NCBI GenBank assembly: GCA_003353795.1 | Contig: PIVY01000034.1 | Location: 1-34,782, forward strand | Reading direction: 5' to 3' | DNA: 34,782 bases | Source: a bacterium | GTDB lineage: Bacteria; Krumholzibacteriota; Krumholzibacteriia; LZORAL124-64-63 | Shown here: positions 8,117 through 16,798 of the stretch, in pieces | How positions within the stretch are numbered: the stretch's first letter is position 1 | Layout of the letters: each line of letters opens with the position of its first letter | Notes under the pieces: model-generated | Database searches by the model: none | Told to the model about the DNA's origin: nothing | What the model saw: the letters and a program-made list of their open reading frames with translations, nothing else | Made by a program: the position numbers and the translations under genes

Positions 8117-9994
8117 GTGGAACGCAGCCCGACCATTCCGCTTTCGGCGATCATTGCGCTGTCCGTCATCGTCGGCGGCATCTTCTGGATCAAGGGGCCG
8201 TTGACGAGCAAGCGACCGGCGCCGGCGGATCGCGGGGAGCGGGACGTGATCGGCGCTCAGGACGTGGAGGCGCGTCTGTGGCAGGATCCGTTCCTTGCCA
8301 TCGAGGAGCATGGAAAACACGGAGCCGGCAACGGGCATCACGACCAGACCCAGGAGGCTGGTCATGCGTCGTCGCAGGAGCGGCATACGCTGTCACATCT
8401 CGCCGAGAGCATCGAGTCGAAGAAATCCGTCAGGGTCATTCCGGTCATGATCCCTGGGGGAAACTACGCAGAAGAAGTGGAGCGGAGGCGGCGTACTCGT
8501 AAGGCGCTCGTGGCAGCACTGGGAGCGAGCAATTACGTACCAAACGACGCGACACGCATCGGATACATCGAGACGAACTGGCTCACCACGCTGGACGGAT
8601 GCATCACGCCGAGCGACGGCGACACGAACGATGCGACCGTCGAGCTCATGATTCCATTCGAGTGGTTCACCTCCGAGATCTTCGCCGACGGAAAGCAAGT
8701 CCGCGACATCGACTCGCGGAAGAACATCCTGGTACTCTGGCTCGATGAAACCATGATCGAGACCCGGACCGTCCCCATCGTCGACTCGATTATCGACAGC
8801 CTCAAACTCAAACCCGAACGCCACGACGTGAGTATCATCGGGCCATCGTCGTCCACCACCGTCCTCGACATGATGAGGCGATCAGAAGAGTTTGAGAGCG
8901 ACGATTCGCGCAGTTGCCGTCCGTATAAGTTCAAGTACCCGGTCACCTTCCTTTCCTGCCGCTCGACTGCGTCGCAGCAACTGCTGCTGGAAGAACTCAG
9001 GATCTCTGCACCGCCGGACTCGTTCCCTGCCTATTTCGAGGATCGGGTGGGAGCGACCTTCGTCCGCACCGTTGCACCGGACGACGATGTGCTCGCCGCC
9101 ATGTTCCGCGAGCTCGATTGTCGTGGTGTCGACCTCACCGACACGTCCGTTCACGCAGCACTGATCGGCGAGTGGGACACATTCTACGGCCGCTCCATTC
9201 CCCGCGCGTTCCACTACGAGATCGACAAACGAATCACATCGCATTCGCACGAGGATGGCGCGCATCACGCCACCATCCACCAGTTCAGCTACCTGCGCGG
9301 CCTCGACGGTATATTGCCGGACGCCACCGGCACCACCGTGGTGAAGACGGAGTCGAATGCCAGTCGCGGCGCGACCACCGGCGCGGCCTTCGCCCCGCGA
9401 CCCGAGGATATTTCCTGGCCGTTCGGACGCAATCAGCTGGACAACGTCCAGCGCCTCGCAGCCCAGCTCCAGCGCACCGAAGATCTGATCAAGCGCAACG
9501 AAACCCAGTACCACCGACGCGGCAAGGGCATCGACGTCATCGGCGTGGTCGGCTCGGACATCTACGACAAGCTCCTCATCCTGCAGGCCCTGGCGCCGCG
9601 ATTCCCTAACGCGATCTTCTTCACCACCGACCTCGACGCTCAGATGCTCCACCCCACGCAGCAAGCCTGGGCGCGCAATGTCATCGTCGTATCCAGCTAC
9701 GGGCTGAGTCTTGGCGACACGCTCCAGGGTTCCACCCTGCCGTTTCGCGACACCTATCAGACTGCGACCTATGCAGCAGCACTTCAGGCCGTCGGCGGCC
9801 TTCCCCATGATCTGCATATCGAGCCGCGCGTCTTCGAGATCGGACGCCACGGCGTCGTCGATCTCTCGCCTCCACCCTGCAGCCATCGAAGCGGCAGCGA
9901 GCCGCAGCTTCATCCCCCACACGCCGCACTGTCAGCTTTCTCCCCACATCGCTTGCCAGAATCGGCGCCGTGCTGGTCGTCGCTTTCGGCCTGA
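8117..9994 (+). CDS. Membrane-anchored protein of unknown function, 5' part of an apparently frameshifted gene
   Basis: This reading frame encodes 625 residues, starting at GTG 8117 with GGGGG 6 nt upstream. It has an N-terminal membrane helix (about 8-25), then DVEARLWQDPF, and two segments that look like Rossmann-type halves: RVIPVMIPGGNYAEE...RIGYIE (about 105-155) and IDVIGVVGSDIYDKLLILQ...NAIFFTTDLDAQMLHP followed by PFRDTYQTATY (about 470-560). From memory, proteins with these two blocks occur in other bacteria as single chains of about 1000 residues with a membrane C-terminal part; I know no function. After VFEIGRHGVVDLS (about 9870) the sequence turns into His/Pro/Ser-rich nonsense up to the stop, while the next frame continues as a membrane protein. 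The last about 40 residues are therefore probably not native. Confidence 0.75.
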   Translation: MERSPTIPLSAIIALSVIVGGIFWIKGPLTSKRPAPADRGERDVIGAQDVEARLWQDPFLAIEEHGKHGAGNGHHDQTQEAGHASSQERHTLSHLAESIESKKSVRVIPVMIPGGNYAEEVERRRRTRKALVAALGASNYVPNDATRIGYIETNWLTTLDGCITPSDGDTNDATVELMIPFEWFTSEIFADGKQVRDIDSRKNILVLWLDETMIETRTVPIVDSIIDSLKLKPERHDVSIIGPSSSTTVLDMMRRSEEFESDDSRSCRPYKFKYPVTFLSCRSTASQQLLLEELRISAPPDSFPAYFEDRVGATFVRTVAPDDDVLAAMFRELDCRGVDLTDTSVHAALIGEWDTFYGRSIPRAFHYEIDKRITSHSHEDGAHHATIHQFSYLRGLDGILPDATGTTVVKTESNASRGATTGAAFAPRPEDISWPFGRNQLDNVQRLAAQLQRTEDLIKRNETQYHRRGKGIDVIGVVGSDIYDKLLILQALAPRFPNAIFFTTDLDAQMLHPTQQAWARNVIVVSSYGLSLGDTLQGSTLPFRDTYQTATYAAALQAVGGLPHDLHIEPRVFEIGRHGVVDLSPPPCSHRSGSEPQLHPPHAALSAFSPHRLPESAPCWSSLSA

Positions 9995-11223
9995 TCATAC
10001 TGGCCACAGCCGTCTTCGTCGTACGGACCGGAAAGGGTGAACAGGAGGAGGATCCCTGGAACGCTCCACCCGTACCCCCGCTCTGGGGAGCCGCGCTGGT
10101 GGTCGGCATTGCGGGTGCGTTCACCCTCCTACACGGAGTCTCGGTCGTTTTCTGGAACAGCGGCGAGTCTGAACCTCTCGGCCTGTTCAACGGCGTCAGC
10201 GGCTGGCCCATTCAGTACTGGCGCATCCTCGCGTTCTGCCTGTCGGTGTTCTTCTTCTTCTACGCGACCCGCGCGATCCGCCTGCATCACCGGCGCCTCG
10301 CTGTGCGCTACGACCTTCCCGACGACCCGGACTGGCAGACCAAGAAGAGCGATCGCGAGGACCTGAACACGACGTACATGTACTGGCGGCAGTACCGCCG
10401 GTGGGGCAGCGGCAAGTGGCGCACCGTGTTCACCGTCGCCGGCGTCGCAGTCTTCGCCATGTTCGTGAGCGGACTGTTTCTCATCTTCGGTGAACCGCCA
10501 GCCCTGTTCCGGGGCGGGGCTTTTCGCAATCTTCACGAGGCCATTCTGTACGTGTCGGGCGCCATGGTGGCGGCTGTCACGGTCTACGTGCTGGTCACCA
10601 TGATGATCTCGTGGCGGCACATCGTGGCCCTGGCGCCGGAAAAATCGGGGTGGCCTGACCGTGTATTCAATGCCTACCGACAGCGCCTCGGGGTCCCCAA
10701 GGGAATTGTCGAACCAGTGAATCAGGTCCTGGACCTCGAGGTCATCGCGGAAACGACCCGGAACACCGGCGGCCTGCTGCGCTGGCCGTTCCTGCTGCTC
10801 TTCTTCATGATCCTCTCGCGAAACACTTTTCACGAGCGACTCGGAATGTCTCCGGCTCTGCTCTACAGCTACGGCACACTCTTCTCGATTGCGCTGATGA
10901 CGGCGGTGGGGCTCCGGGTGAGTGCATCGCGGGCCCGCGACCACGTGCTGAGCAACGTCAGAACCTGGAAATGCGGCCGTCTCGACGCGGCCGACGAGGC
11001 TGCGGCCGCCAAGTCGATGCAGGCCGGCGGCCCGGACGTGCCAGGCGACCAGTCCGAGGACCCATGCGCCTGGATCGACCGGGTCAGTGACCACGTCGCC
11101 GGCATGGACAAGGGCGCCTTCGCGCCGTGGTACCGGCATCCCATCATCCAGTCGGTGCTCCTGCCGCTGAGCGGCGTCGCCCTGATCGCGGTCACCGAGC
11201 TCATTTCTCGCTCGGCCCGGTGA
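9970..11223 (+). CDS. Polytopic membrane protein, probable 3' part of the same frameshifted gene
   Basis: This frame gives 417 residues from a GTG at 9970, with about eight hydrophobic helices including AALVVGIAGAFTLLHG, ILAFCLSVFFFFYATRA and WPFLLLFFMILSR, and a polar cytoplasmic-like loop after the seventh. The GTG has no ribosome binding site and cuts into the first helix. The frame is in fact open upstream to 9811, and its translation there (TRRTVSFLPTSLARIGAV) leads smoothly into the helix. It overlaps the preceding reading frame by 25 nt and is shifted by -1 (or +2) relative to it. I infer that both parts form one protein of roughly 1030 residues, interrupted by a frameshift between about 9860 and 9890. 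A separate overlapping gene is possible but less likely. Function unknown. Confidence 0.72.
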   Translation: MLVVAFGLIILATAVFVVRTGKGEQEEDPWNAPPVPPLWGAALVVGIAGAFTLLHGVSVVFWNSGESEPLGLFNGVSGWPIQYWRILAFCLSVFFFFYATRAIRLHHRRLAVRYDLPDDPDWQTKKSDREDLNTTYMYWRQYRRWGSGKWRTVFTVAGVAVFAMFVSGLFLIFGEPPALFRGGAFRNLHEAILYVSGAMVAAVTVYVLVTMMISWRHIVALAPEKSGWPDRVFNAYRQRLGVPKGIVEPVNQVLDLEVIAETTRNTGGLLRWPFLLLFFMILSRNTFHERLGMSPALLYSYGTLFSIALMTAVGLRVSASRARDHVLSNVRTWKCGRLDAADEAAAAKSMQAGGPDVPGDQSEDPCAWIDRVSDHVAGMDKGAFAPWYRHPIIQSVLLPLSGVALIAVTELISRSAR

Positions 11224-11280
11224 GTTCTGTTTCGCCTTACTTGTTCCGTCCTGGATACTCGACCCTGCGCGACCATTCGT

Positions 11281-11306
11281 GCGGAAGAATCCGCCTGTCC
11301 TATATT
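11281..11306 (+). promoter_or_regulatory. Putative promoter of the DUF3604 gene with an adjacent dyad
   Basis: TATATT at 11301-11306 is a good -10 hexamer 54 nt before the start codon at 11361. The perfect dyad GCGGA-AGAA-TCCGC (11281-11294) lies just upstream, where a regulator would block polymerase. No clear -35 is visible. Confidence 0.4.
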
Positions 11307-11360
11307 GCATTCGACTGTTATCGAGGAACATCGATTCGCCACGTTCATAGGAGGCCCCAC

Positions 11361-13292
11361 ATGAACCATCTCGCCCGAACCGCCCTGACAATGGCGCTAC
11401 TCGCGATCCTCGCCCTGCCCGCACTGGCCCAGGCCCCGGTGCCCTCAGCCGAATCTCTCGAGCACGCCTACGAGACAAAGCAGGCTTTCTCCCCCTACGC
11501 CGGCCGCAACTTCCCCACGGCCGTCTACTGGGGTGACACGCATCTGCACACCGGCCTGTCCATGGACGCCGGCGCGTTCGGCGCCCGCCTCCTGCCCGAG
11601 GACGCCTATCGCCTGGCCCGCGGCGAGGAGCTGGTCTCCTCCACCGGGGTCCCGGTGAAGCTGTCCAGGCCGCTCGACTTCCTCGTCGTCGCCGACCACT
11701 CCGACAACATGGGCTTCTTTCCGAAACTGCTCTCCGGCGATCAGGCGTTGCTCGCCGACCCCACCGGCCGCCGCTGGTACGACATGATCCAGAAGGGTGG
11801 CCAGGACGGCGTGCAGGTAGCCCTCGAGGTCATCGCGAAGTTCTCTGACGGCACCTTCCCGCCGGCCCTCGCATCGGTGCCCGGCAGCAAGGCCTACCGC
11901 GATACCTGGGACGGGATCATCGCCGCGGCCGACGCCTACAACGACCCCGGACACTTCACCGCCTTCATCGGCTATGAGTGGACGTCGAACACCGGGGGCA
12001 ACAACCTGCACCGCGTGGTGGTCCTGCGCGACAACGGCGTCAAGGCCGGCATGGTCCTGCCCTACACCACGCTCAAGCCCCTGGGCAGCGACAACCCGGT
12101 GGACCTCTGGAAGTGGCTGCAGAACTACGAGGACCGCACCGGCGGCCAGGTGCTCGCCATCGCCCACAACGGCAACCTGAGCAACGGCATCATGTTCCCC
12201 CTGAAGAAGGACAACTTCGGCGACAAGATCGACGCCGAGTACGCCATGACCCGCGCCCGCTGGGAGCCCCTGTACGAGGCCACCCAGATCAAGGGCGACG
12301 GCGAAGCCCACCCGCTGCTCTCACCCGACGACGAATTCGCCGATTACGAGACCTGGGACAAGGCTAACCTCGACGGCTCGGTCGCCAAGGAAGACGCCAT
12401 GCTGCCGTACGAGTACGCGCGCAGCGGTCTGCAGATCGGTCTGCAGGTGGAGCAGAAGACCGGCACGAACCCCTACAAGTTCGGCATGATCGGTTCCACG
12501 GACAGCCACACGGCGCTGGCCACCGCCGAGGAGGACAACTTCTTCGGCAAGCACTCGGGCACCGAGCCGAGCCCCGACCGCTGGAAGCACCCGATGGCCA
12601 AGTTCGGCGACGTCACCCTCGAGAGCTGGGACATGGTCGCCTCCGGTCTGGCGGCCGTCTGGGCCGAGGACAACACCCGCGAGGCCATCTTCGACGCCAT
12701 GATGCGCAAGGAGACCTACGCCACCACCGGACCGCGCATGATGGTGCGGTTCTTCGGTAGCTGGGACTTCACGCCGGAGGATGCCCAGACCCGCCTGCCC
12801 GCCAACGTGGGCTACAAGAAGGGCGTCCCCATGGGCGGCACGCTGCTACCGAATGAGGGCAAGACGCCCAAGTTCATGGTGGCCGCGCTCAAGGATCCCT
12901 ACAGCGGCAACCTCGACCGCGTGCAGATCGTGAAGGGCTGGATCGATGCCGACGGAAATCGCCAGGAGCGCGTGTACGACGTGGCCGTGAGCGATGACCG
13001 CACCATCGACGCTGATGGTCGTTGCACCACGCCGGTAGGCGACACCGTGGACGTGGCGGGCGCCACCTGGACCAACACCATCGGCGAGCCCGAGATGATC
13101 ACCATGTGGGAGGATCCGGACTTCGACCCGGCGCTGCCCGCGGTCTACTACTGCCGCGTGCTCGAGATCCCCACACCGCGCTGGACGGCCTACGAGGCCA
13201 AGCGCTTTAGCATTGATTACCCCGACGGCGTGCCCATGACCACCCAGGAGCGCGCCTACACGTCGCCCATCTGGTACACGCCTGGAAGCTAG
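11361..13292 (+). CDS. Exported DUF3604 protein (PHP-like metal-dependent hydrolase fold)
   Basis: This 643-residue protein has a signal peptide (about 1-22, ...LALPALAQ). The body matches DUF3604, a family of uncharacterised secreted proteins with PHP-like metal-site motifs. I see YWGDTHLHTG near residue 53 (H-x-H), VVADHSDNMG, IAHNGNLS and GSTDSHT, which together could hold two or three metal ions for a phosphoesterase-type reaction. The substrate is not known. The ATG at 11361 was chosen because TAGGAGG lies 6 nt upstream and a signal peptide follows; the frame is open further upstream but without coding character. Its stop codon overlaps that of the convergent HupE-like gene in the shared tetranucleotide CTAG. 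The neighbouring prolyl isomerase and HupE-like genes are, to my recollection, frequent neighbours of DUF3604 genes. Confidence 0.92.
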   Translation: MNHLARTALTMALLAILALPALAQAPVPSAESLEHAYETKQAFSPYAGRNFPTAVYWGDTHLHTGLSMDAGAFGARLLPEDAYRLARGEELVSSTGVPVKLSRPLDFLVVADHSDNMGFFPKLLSGDQALLADPTGRRWYDMIQKGGQDGVQVALEVIAKFSDGTFPPALASVPGSKAYRDTWDGIIAAADAYNDPGHFTAFIGYEWTSNTGGNNLHRVVVLRDNGVKAGMVLPYTTLKPLGSDNPVDLWKWLQNYEDRTGGQVLAIAHNGNLSNGIMFPLKKDNFGDKIDAEYAMTRARWEPLYEATQIKGDGEAHPLLSPDDEFADYETWDKANLDGSVAKEDAMLPYEYARSGLQIGLQVEQKTGTNPYKFGMIGSTDSHTALATAEEDNFFGKHSGTEPSPDRWKHPMAKFGDVTLESWDMVASGLAAVWAEDNTREAIFDAMMRKETYATTGPRMMVRFFGSWDFTPEDAQTRLPANVGYKKGVPMGGTLLPNEGKTPKFMVAALKDPYSGNLDRVQIVKGWIDADGNRQERVYDVAVSDDRTIDADGRCTTPVGDTVDVAGATWTNTIGEPEMITMWEDPDFDPALPAVYYCRVLEIPTPRWTAYEAKRFSIDYPDGVPMTTQERAYTSPIWYTPGS

Positions 13293-15436
13293 CGCAGGCG
13301 CTCGAGACCGAGCACGTCGATGGACGTGATCTTCCACTGACCATCCACAGATACGACGCCCACCCGGGCGTCGTATCTGTTCTGGCGGAAGTGGCGGTGG
13401 CCGAAGTGGGTCACGGTGCCGCTGACGGTCCAGGCGGCGCGGGCGGTGAAGCCGCCTTCGTCGCGTGGCTGCACGTCGTCGAGTTCCCGTAGTTCCAGCG
13501 CCTCCATCCGGGCCCTGGCGCCCCCACGCTCCTGCATCACCAGCGCCTGCCGCTGCTCGAGGTAGATCTCGGTCAGCGCGTCGCCGGTCACCGCCACGGC
13601 CAGGCGATCGTGCACGGCGTCCTCGCTGCGGAACTCGAAGGCGCGGTAGACGCCGGGAAGCAGTCCCGACAGCACCCGGCGAGCCTCGGCCTCCGTCACC
13701 CGGGAGCCGAGCTGTCCGGGCAGCGCCACGGTGACCTGGGCCATGGTCATCGTGGCCAGCGCCAGGGCGAAGGCCAGGCGCGGCGCGGCGAGTCCGTACC
13801 GCGATCGCGGCAGCACGAGCGCCAGGGCGACCGCCACGAGCAGCAGCACCAGCGACACCACGGGCACGGGCGCCGTGGCCGGCACCACGTCCACGGCCGA
13901 CACCGTGGGAAGCGGGTCGGCCATGAGCGCGTTCTCCCAGTTCAGCGAAGGGGCGGCGGCGGAGAGGGTGGCGGTGAGCGTGGCTTCGGGGTCGATGATG
14001 GTGGCCGGGACGGCGGGTAAGGCAGCGCCGAATCCGGTCCAGGCGATGGTGACGGTCTGCGGCATGCCGTCCGCCGGGTAGAGCACCGTGACCCCGACGA
14101 TCGCCGAGTCCACAGCTTCGGTGACCGGCGCGTTCCGCGGCAACACGCCGGTGGCGTCGGCGGTGACGAATCCGGCGCGATCGACGGCGCCGGGAACGCG
14201 GCGGCCATCGACGCGCAGTTCGGCACGTGCGGCCACCAGCGCGGCGAGACGTTCGACCACGGCGTCCTGGTCGGCCACGCCGAGGCTGTCGCCGGCGAGA
14301 TCGGTCAGGTCCCGGATTCGCAGGAGCGCCTCGAGCCGGACCTCGAACGGCTCCACCGACACGAAGCATTGAAGGGGCGCATCGGCCTGCGCCGGCGCGA
14401 CGCGGCCCGAACGACCGGCGCCGGTAGCTCCCGGACCCGAGGCTACAGGCAGGATCGGCGAGGTGGCGGCGGTGACGGCCGGCTCCGGCCCCATCACGAG
14501 CAGGACCAGGGCCATCGTCACCGCGGCGCCGCCCAGCAACGTGTTGGCAGCCGGAGTTCGCAGGAGACGCGACGCCATCAAGGCCACGACGATCGCCAGC
14601 ACGAGCATCGCCGCGTCCATGCCGACCACGAACACCAGGCCATCCCGCCAGACGCCACCCACGGCGGGCAGGCTCGCGACGGCAAGCCCGTGGAAGATGC
14701 CGGACGCCGTCGCCAGGCCGCCGAGGCGACGCCGGTCGTGCTCCGGGCGTCGCGCCTGGTGGGCCAGGTAAACCACCGCCACGGCCACGCAGATCGCCGC
14801 CGCCGCATGGGGCAGGCCACCGCCCGCAAGGATCGCGACGCCCAGACCGCCGATCTGCCCGGCCGCGAACGCCGTCGCCAGCATGACGGCCCGACCGGCA
14901 CCGCCGAACGAGGCCAGGGCCAGGATGAGCAGAAGCAGCGCCGGCTGCGTGACGGCATGGCGCACGCCCGATGTCACCGTGGCTTGCAGATGACCGAGCC
15001 AGCCGGCCAGCCCCTCGGCGCCGGCATCCGGCACCTGCCAGGCGGTCTCCATGGCTGCGAATGCGTGCGCGTGCCGCACCCCCGAAAGCAACTCCACACG
15101 AACGAGAGTGGTCAGGGCGGAACTGGACAGCGGGTAGTTCACGGCGATGGTCTGGCCCGCGAGTCCATCGGCACAGCGGTAGATCTGTTCGTGGAGTCGA
15201 CCGCCCGGAGTGTCGGTGGTGACGACCGGTCCCTCGGGGTCGCAGGCATCGGGCAGCACGGGCCGGGGCTGGGCCTCCGCCGGAATCGCCGCCGGCACCC
15301 GCCACTGCACCACGAACACACGCGGCTCACGCTCGGTGATCTGGACCTGCATGGGCGGGACGCCGTCGGCGAGCGCCGCGGCGGCCACTGTCAGGACGGC
15401 CAGGACGAGAAGGACCGTATGTGAGCGCCTGGTCAA
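13289..15436 (-). CDS. HupE/UreJ-like membrane protein with periplasmic domains
   Basis: This 715-residue protein has a signal peptide (1-23), a periplasmic domain (about 24-155), a bundle of about six helices (160-315), a second periplasmic domain (about 340-535), two further helices (about 538-585) and a C-terminal domain (about 600-715) ending in a DGQWKITSIDVL pattern typical of small alpha+beta folds. The central bundle with RHAVTQP and SGIFHGLAVAS recalls HupE/UreJ_2 proteins, which are linked to metal (Ni/Co) transport. However, the family's G-x-DH and GHS motifs are not intact here (TQPALL, AAGQIGG), so metal transport is doubtful. The start is a TTG at 15436 that overlaps the upstream TGA in TTGA, so translation is coupled to the prolyl isomerase. 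The 3' end carries a strong hairpin (13347-13380). Confidence 0.85.
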   Translation of the reverse strand: MTRRSHTVLLVLAVLTVAAAALADGVPPMQVQITEREPRVFVVQWRVPAAIPAEAQPRPVLPDACDPEGPVVTTDTPGGRLHEQIYRCADGLAGQTIAVNYPLSSSALTTLVRVELLSGVRHAHAFAAMETAWQVPDAGAEGLAGWLGHLQATVTSGVRHAVTQPALLLLILALASFGGAGRAVMLATAFAAGQIGGLGVAILAGGGLPHAAAAICVAVAVVYLAHQARRPEHDRRRLGGLATASGIFHGLAVASLPAVGGVWRDGLVFVVGMDAAMLVLAIVVALMASRLLRTPAANTLLGGAAVTMALVLLVMGPEPAVTAATSPILPVASGPGATGAGRSGRVAPAQADAPLQCFVSVEPFEVRLEALLRIRDLTDLAGDSLGVADQDAVVERLAALVAARAELRVDGRRVPGAVDRAGFVTADATGVLPRNAPVTEAVDSAIVGVTVLYPADGMPQTVTIAWTGFGAALPAVPATIIDPEATLTATLSAAAPSLNWENALMADPLPTVSAVDVVPATAPVPVVSLVLLLVAVALALVLPRSRYGLAAPRLAFALALATMTMAQVTVALPGQLGSRVTEAEARRVLSGLLPGVYRAFEFRSEDAVHDRLAVAVTGDALTEIYLEQRQALVMQERGGARARMEALELRELDDVQPRDEGGFTARAAWTVSGTVTHFGHRHFRQNRYDARVGVVSVDGQWKITSIDVLGLERLR
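13347..13380. terminator. 15-bp perfect stem-loop, possible terminator for the DUF3604 transcript
   Basis: Arms at 13347-13361 and 13366-13380 are perfect reverse complements with a 4-nt loop. The element lies 55 nt past the DUF3604 stop, inside the last codons of the convergent HupE-like gene. There is no U-tract on either strand, so factor-independent termination is not assured. Confidence 0.5.
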
Positions 15437-16329
15437 CGGTCTGCTCCGACCGGCGGGGGCGTCACGGGCACCGCGCCCAGCGCCTCCTCATCGATGGTGA
15501 TCACGTACTCGCGAGCCAGGGTGGCGTAGATCTCGTCGCGGGCGCGGTCACCGCTGGCGACCTGGTGGTCCCGCAGGACCTTGTCGCGGACCTCGTCCAG
15601 CGTGGGCGTGCGGCCCGGTTCCACGGACTCGATCCGCACCAGATGCAGCCCGAAACCGGAGTAGACCGGGCCTTCCCAGCCGCCGGGCGCCAGGGAGAAC
15701 AGCGCCTCCGAGAACTCCGCGCCGAACTCGCGAGCCACCGCGATCGGTGACAGGCCCGCGAATCGGGACCCGAGCATGAAGCGGTCGCCGAGATCGTCGG
15801 TGCGCGCCGCCGCCGGGTCGCCGCGCAGTTCGACCAGCAGCGCCCCGGCGGCGTCCAGCCCTTCGCGGCCCCGCTCGTCGAGGTTGAAATAGATCTGGGT
15901 GAACGAGCGTCGCTCGGCAACGGCGTAGTCGGCGGCGTGCTCGTCGAGGAAGATTTGCAGCTGGGCCTCGGTGGGCTGGACCAGCGCCGCCACGTCCTCG
16001 GTCATGAGCTCCAGCTTCTGCTGGACCCGCCGGCGGATCACCTCGTCACCCCGGTCGAGACCCATGGCAGTGCCGGTGCGGTAGAGCACTTCCTGACGCA
16101 CGAAGTGGTCGACCAGACCGCGCAGCTCGGCCTCGGTGGGCGGACGTTGCCAGCGCGCCTGCCAGTTGCGGTGCAGCCACTGGATCTCGGCGGCGCCCAC
16201 GTCGATGCGGCGGGCATCATTGGCCGCGGCGCCACGCCCTTGCGACCACCAGAAGCCCACGGCCAGCACGAGCCCGATGACGAGGTACTGGAGAAGCGGA
16301 TCGCGGGACCAGTCGCGGAGTCGATGCAT
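15433..16329 (-). CDS. Membrane-anchored SurA/PpiD-type peptidyl-prolyl cis-trans isomerase
   Basis: This 298-residue protein has an N-terminal anchor helix (about 13-29, LLQYLVIGLVLAVGFWW), placing the rest in the periplasm. A SurA-N-like helical region follows (about 45-150) with VDHFVRQEVLYR. The parvulin domain (about 150-265) shows RRSFTQIYFN, LGSRFAGLSP, FSEALFSLAPGGWEGPVYSGFGLHLVRI and TPTLDEVRDKV, which is the PPIC/Rotamase_2 pattern. It should assist folding of exported proteins, possibly the downstream HupE-like protein with its large periplasmic domains, to which it is translationally coupled. It starts 3 nt after the DsrE-like gene ends, so the three genes form one operon. Confidence 0.9.
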   Translation of the reverse strand: MHRLRDWSRDPLLQYLVIGLVLAVGFWWSQGRGAAANDARRIDVGAAEIQWLHRNWQARWQRPPTEAELRGLVDHFVRQEVLYRTGTAMGLDRGDEVIRRRVQQKLELMTEDVAALVQPTEAQLQIFLDEHAADYAVAERRSFTQIYFNLDERGREGLDAAGALLVELRGDPAAARTDDLGDRFMLGSRFAGLSPIAVAREFGAEFSEALFSLAPGGWEGPVYSGFGLHLVRIESVEPGRTPTLDEVRDKVLRDHQVASGDRARDEIYATLAREYVITIDEEALGAVPVTPPPVGADR

Positions 16330-16332
16330 GGA

Positions 16333-16668
16333 TCACCACACCATGGGCACGTAGCCCTCTTTGATCAGGCCGGAGATCAGCGGACCCACGTACTCCACCT
16401 GCACGCCCAGCTCCTTCAGGTCGTCGGCCTGGCCATCCCGATCGGCCAGGAAGCGGCAGGCCACCGGCTCGCCCTTCAGTTGCTGGTAGTCGTGCAGGAG
16501 CACCTGCAGATCCTCGTCGTCCAGGAGCAGTCCCTCGGCAGGGCCGAAGAAGTAGAGCTTCACGTCGCTGAGCCACTCGTACTTGAGGGCGTTGACGGCG
16601 TACATGGCGCCGGCGTGGGCCTTGGCGCGTTCGGCGGTGCCGATGATCACGAGGACCTTGTCGTTCAT
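16333..16668 (-). CDS. DsrE-family small protein
   Basis: This 111-residue cytoplasmic protein has the DsrE/DsrF-like alpha/beta pattern: an N-terminal strand KVLVIIGT, a helix AGAMYAVNALK, a strand VKLYFFGPAEGLL, and C-terminal GVQVEYVGPLISGLIKEGYVPM. Relatives act in sulfur relay or as small regulatory subunits. The only cysteine is Cys71 (VACRF), so a sulfur-carrier role is possible but not shown. It is the first gene of the operon with the prolyl isomerase and the HupE-like protein, 3 nt from the next start. GGGGA lies 6 nt before its ATG. Confidence 0.85.
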   Translation of the reverse strand: MNDKVLVIIGTAERAKAHAGAMYAVNALKYEWLSDVKLYFFGPAEGLLLDDEDLQVLLHDYQQLKGEPVACRFLADRDGQADDLKELGVQVEYVGPLISGLIKEGYVPMVW

Positions 16669-16798
16669 GGTTCATCCCCAGATGAATGAGACTGACGGTG
16701 GTCGGGCGACGCGAGCATAGAGCCCCTGCGACGTCGAGTAAACCACACCGTCGCCCCACCGTACGGCCGCGCGGGACGAGGCGCGTGATCCAGAACGA

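Noticed and set aside
12846..15305. An 819-codon minus-strand open frame
   Set aside because: It is a shifted frame over the HupE-like gene extending under the DUF3604 gene; the product is Arg/Gly/Pro-rich low-complexity sequence without recognisable features.
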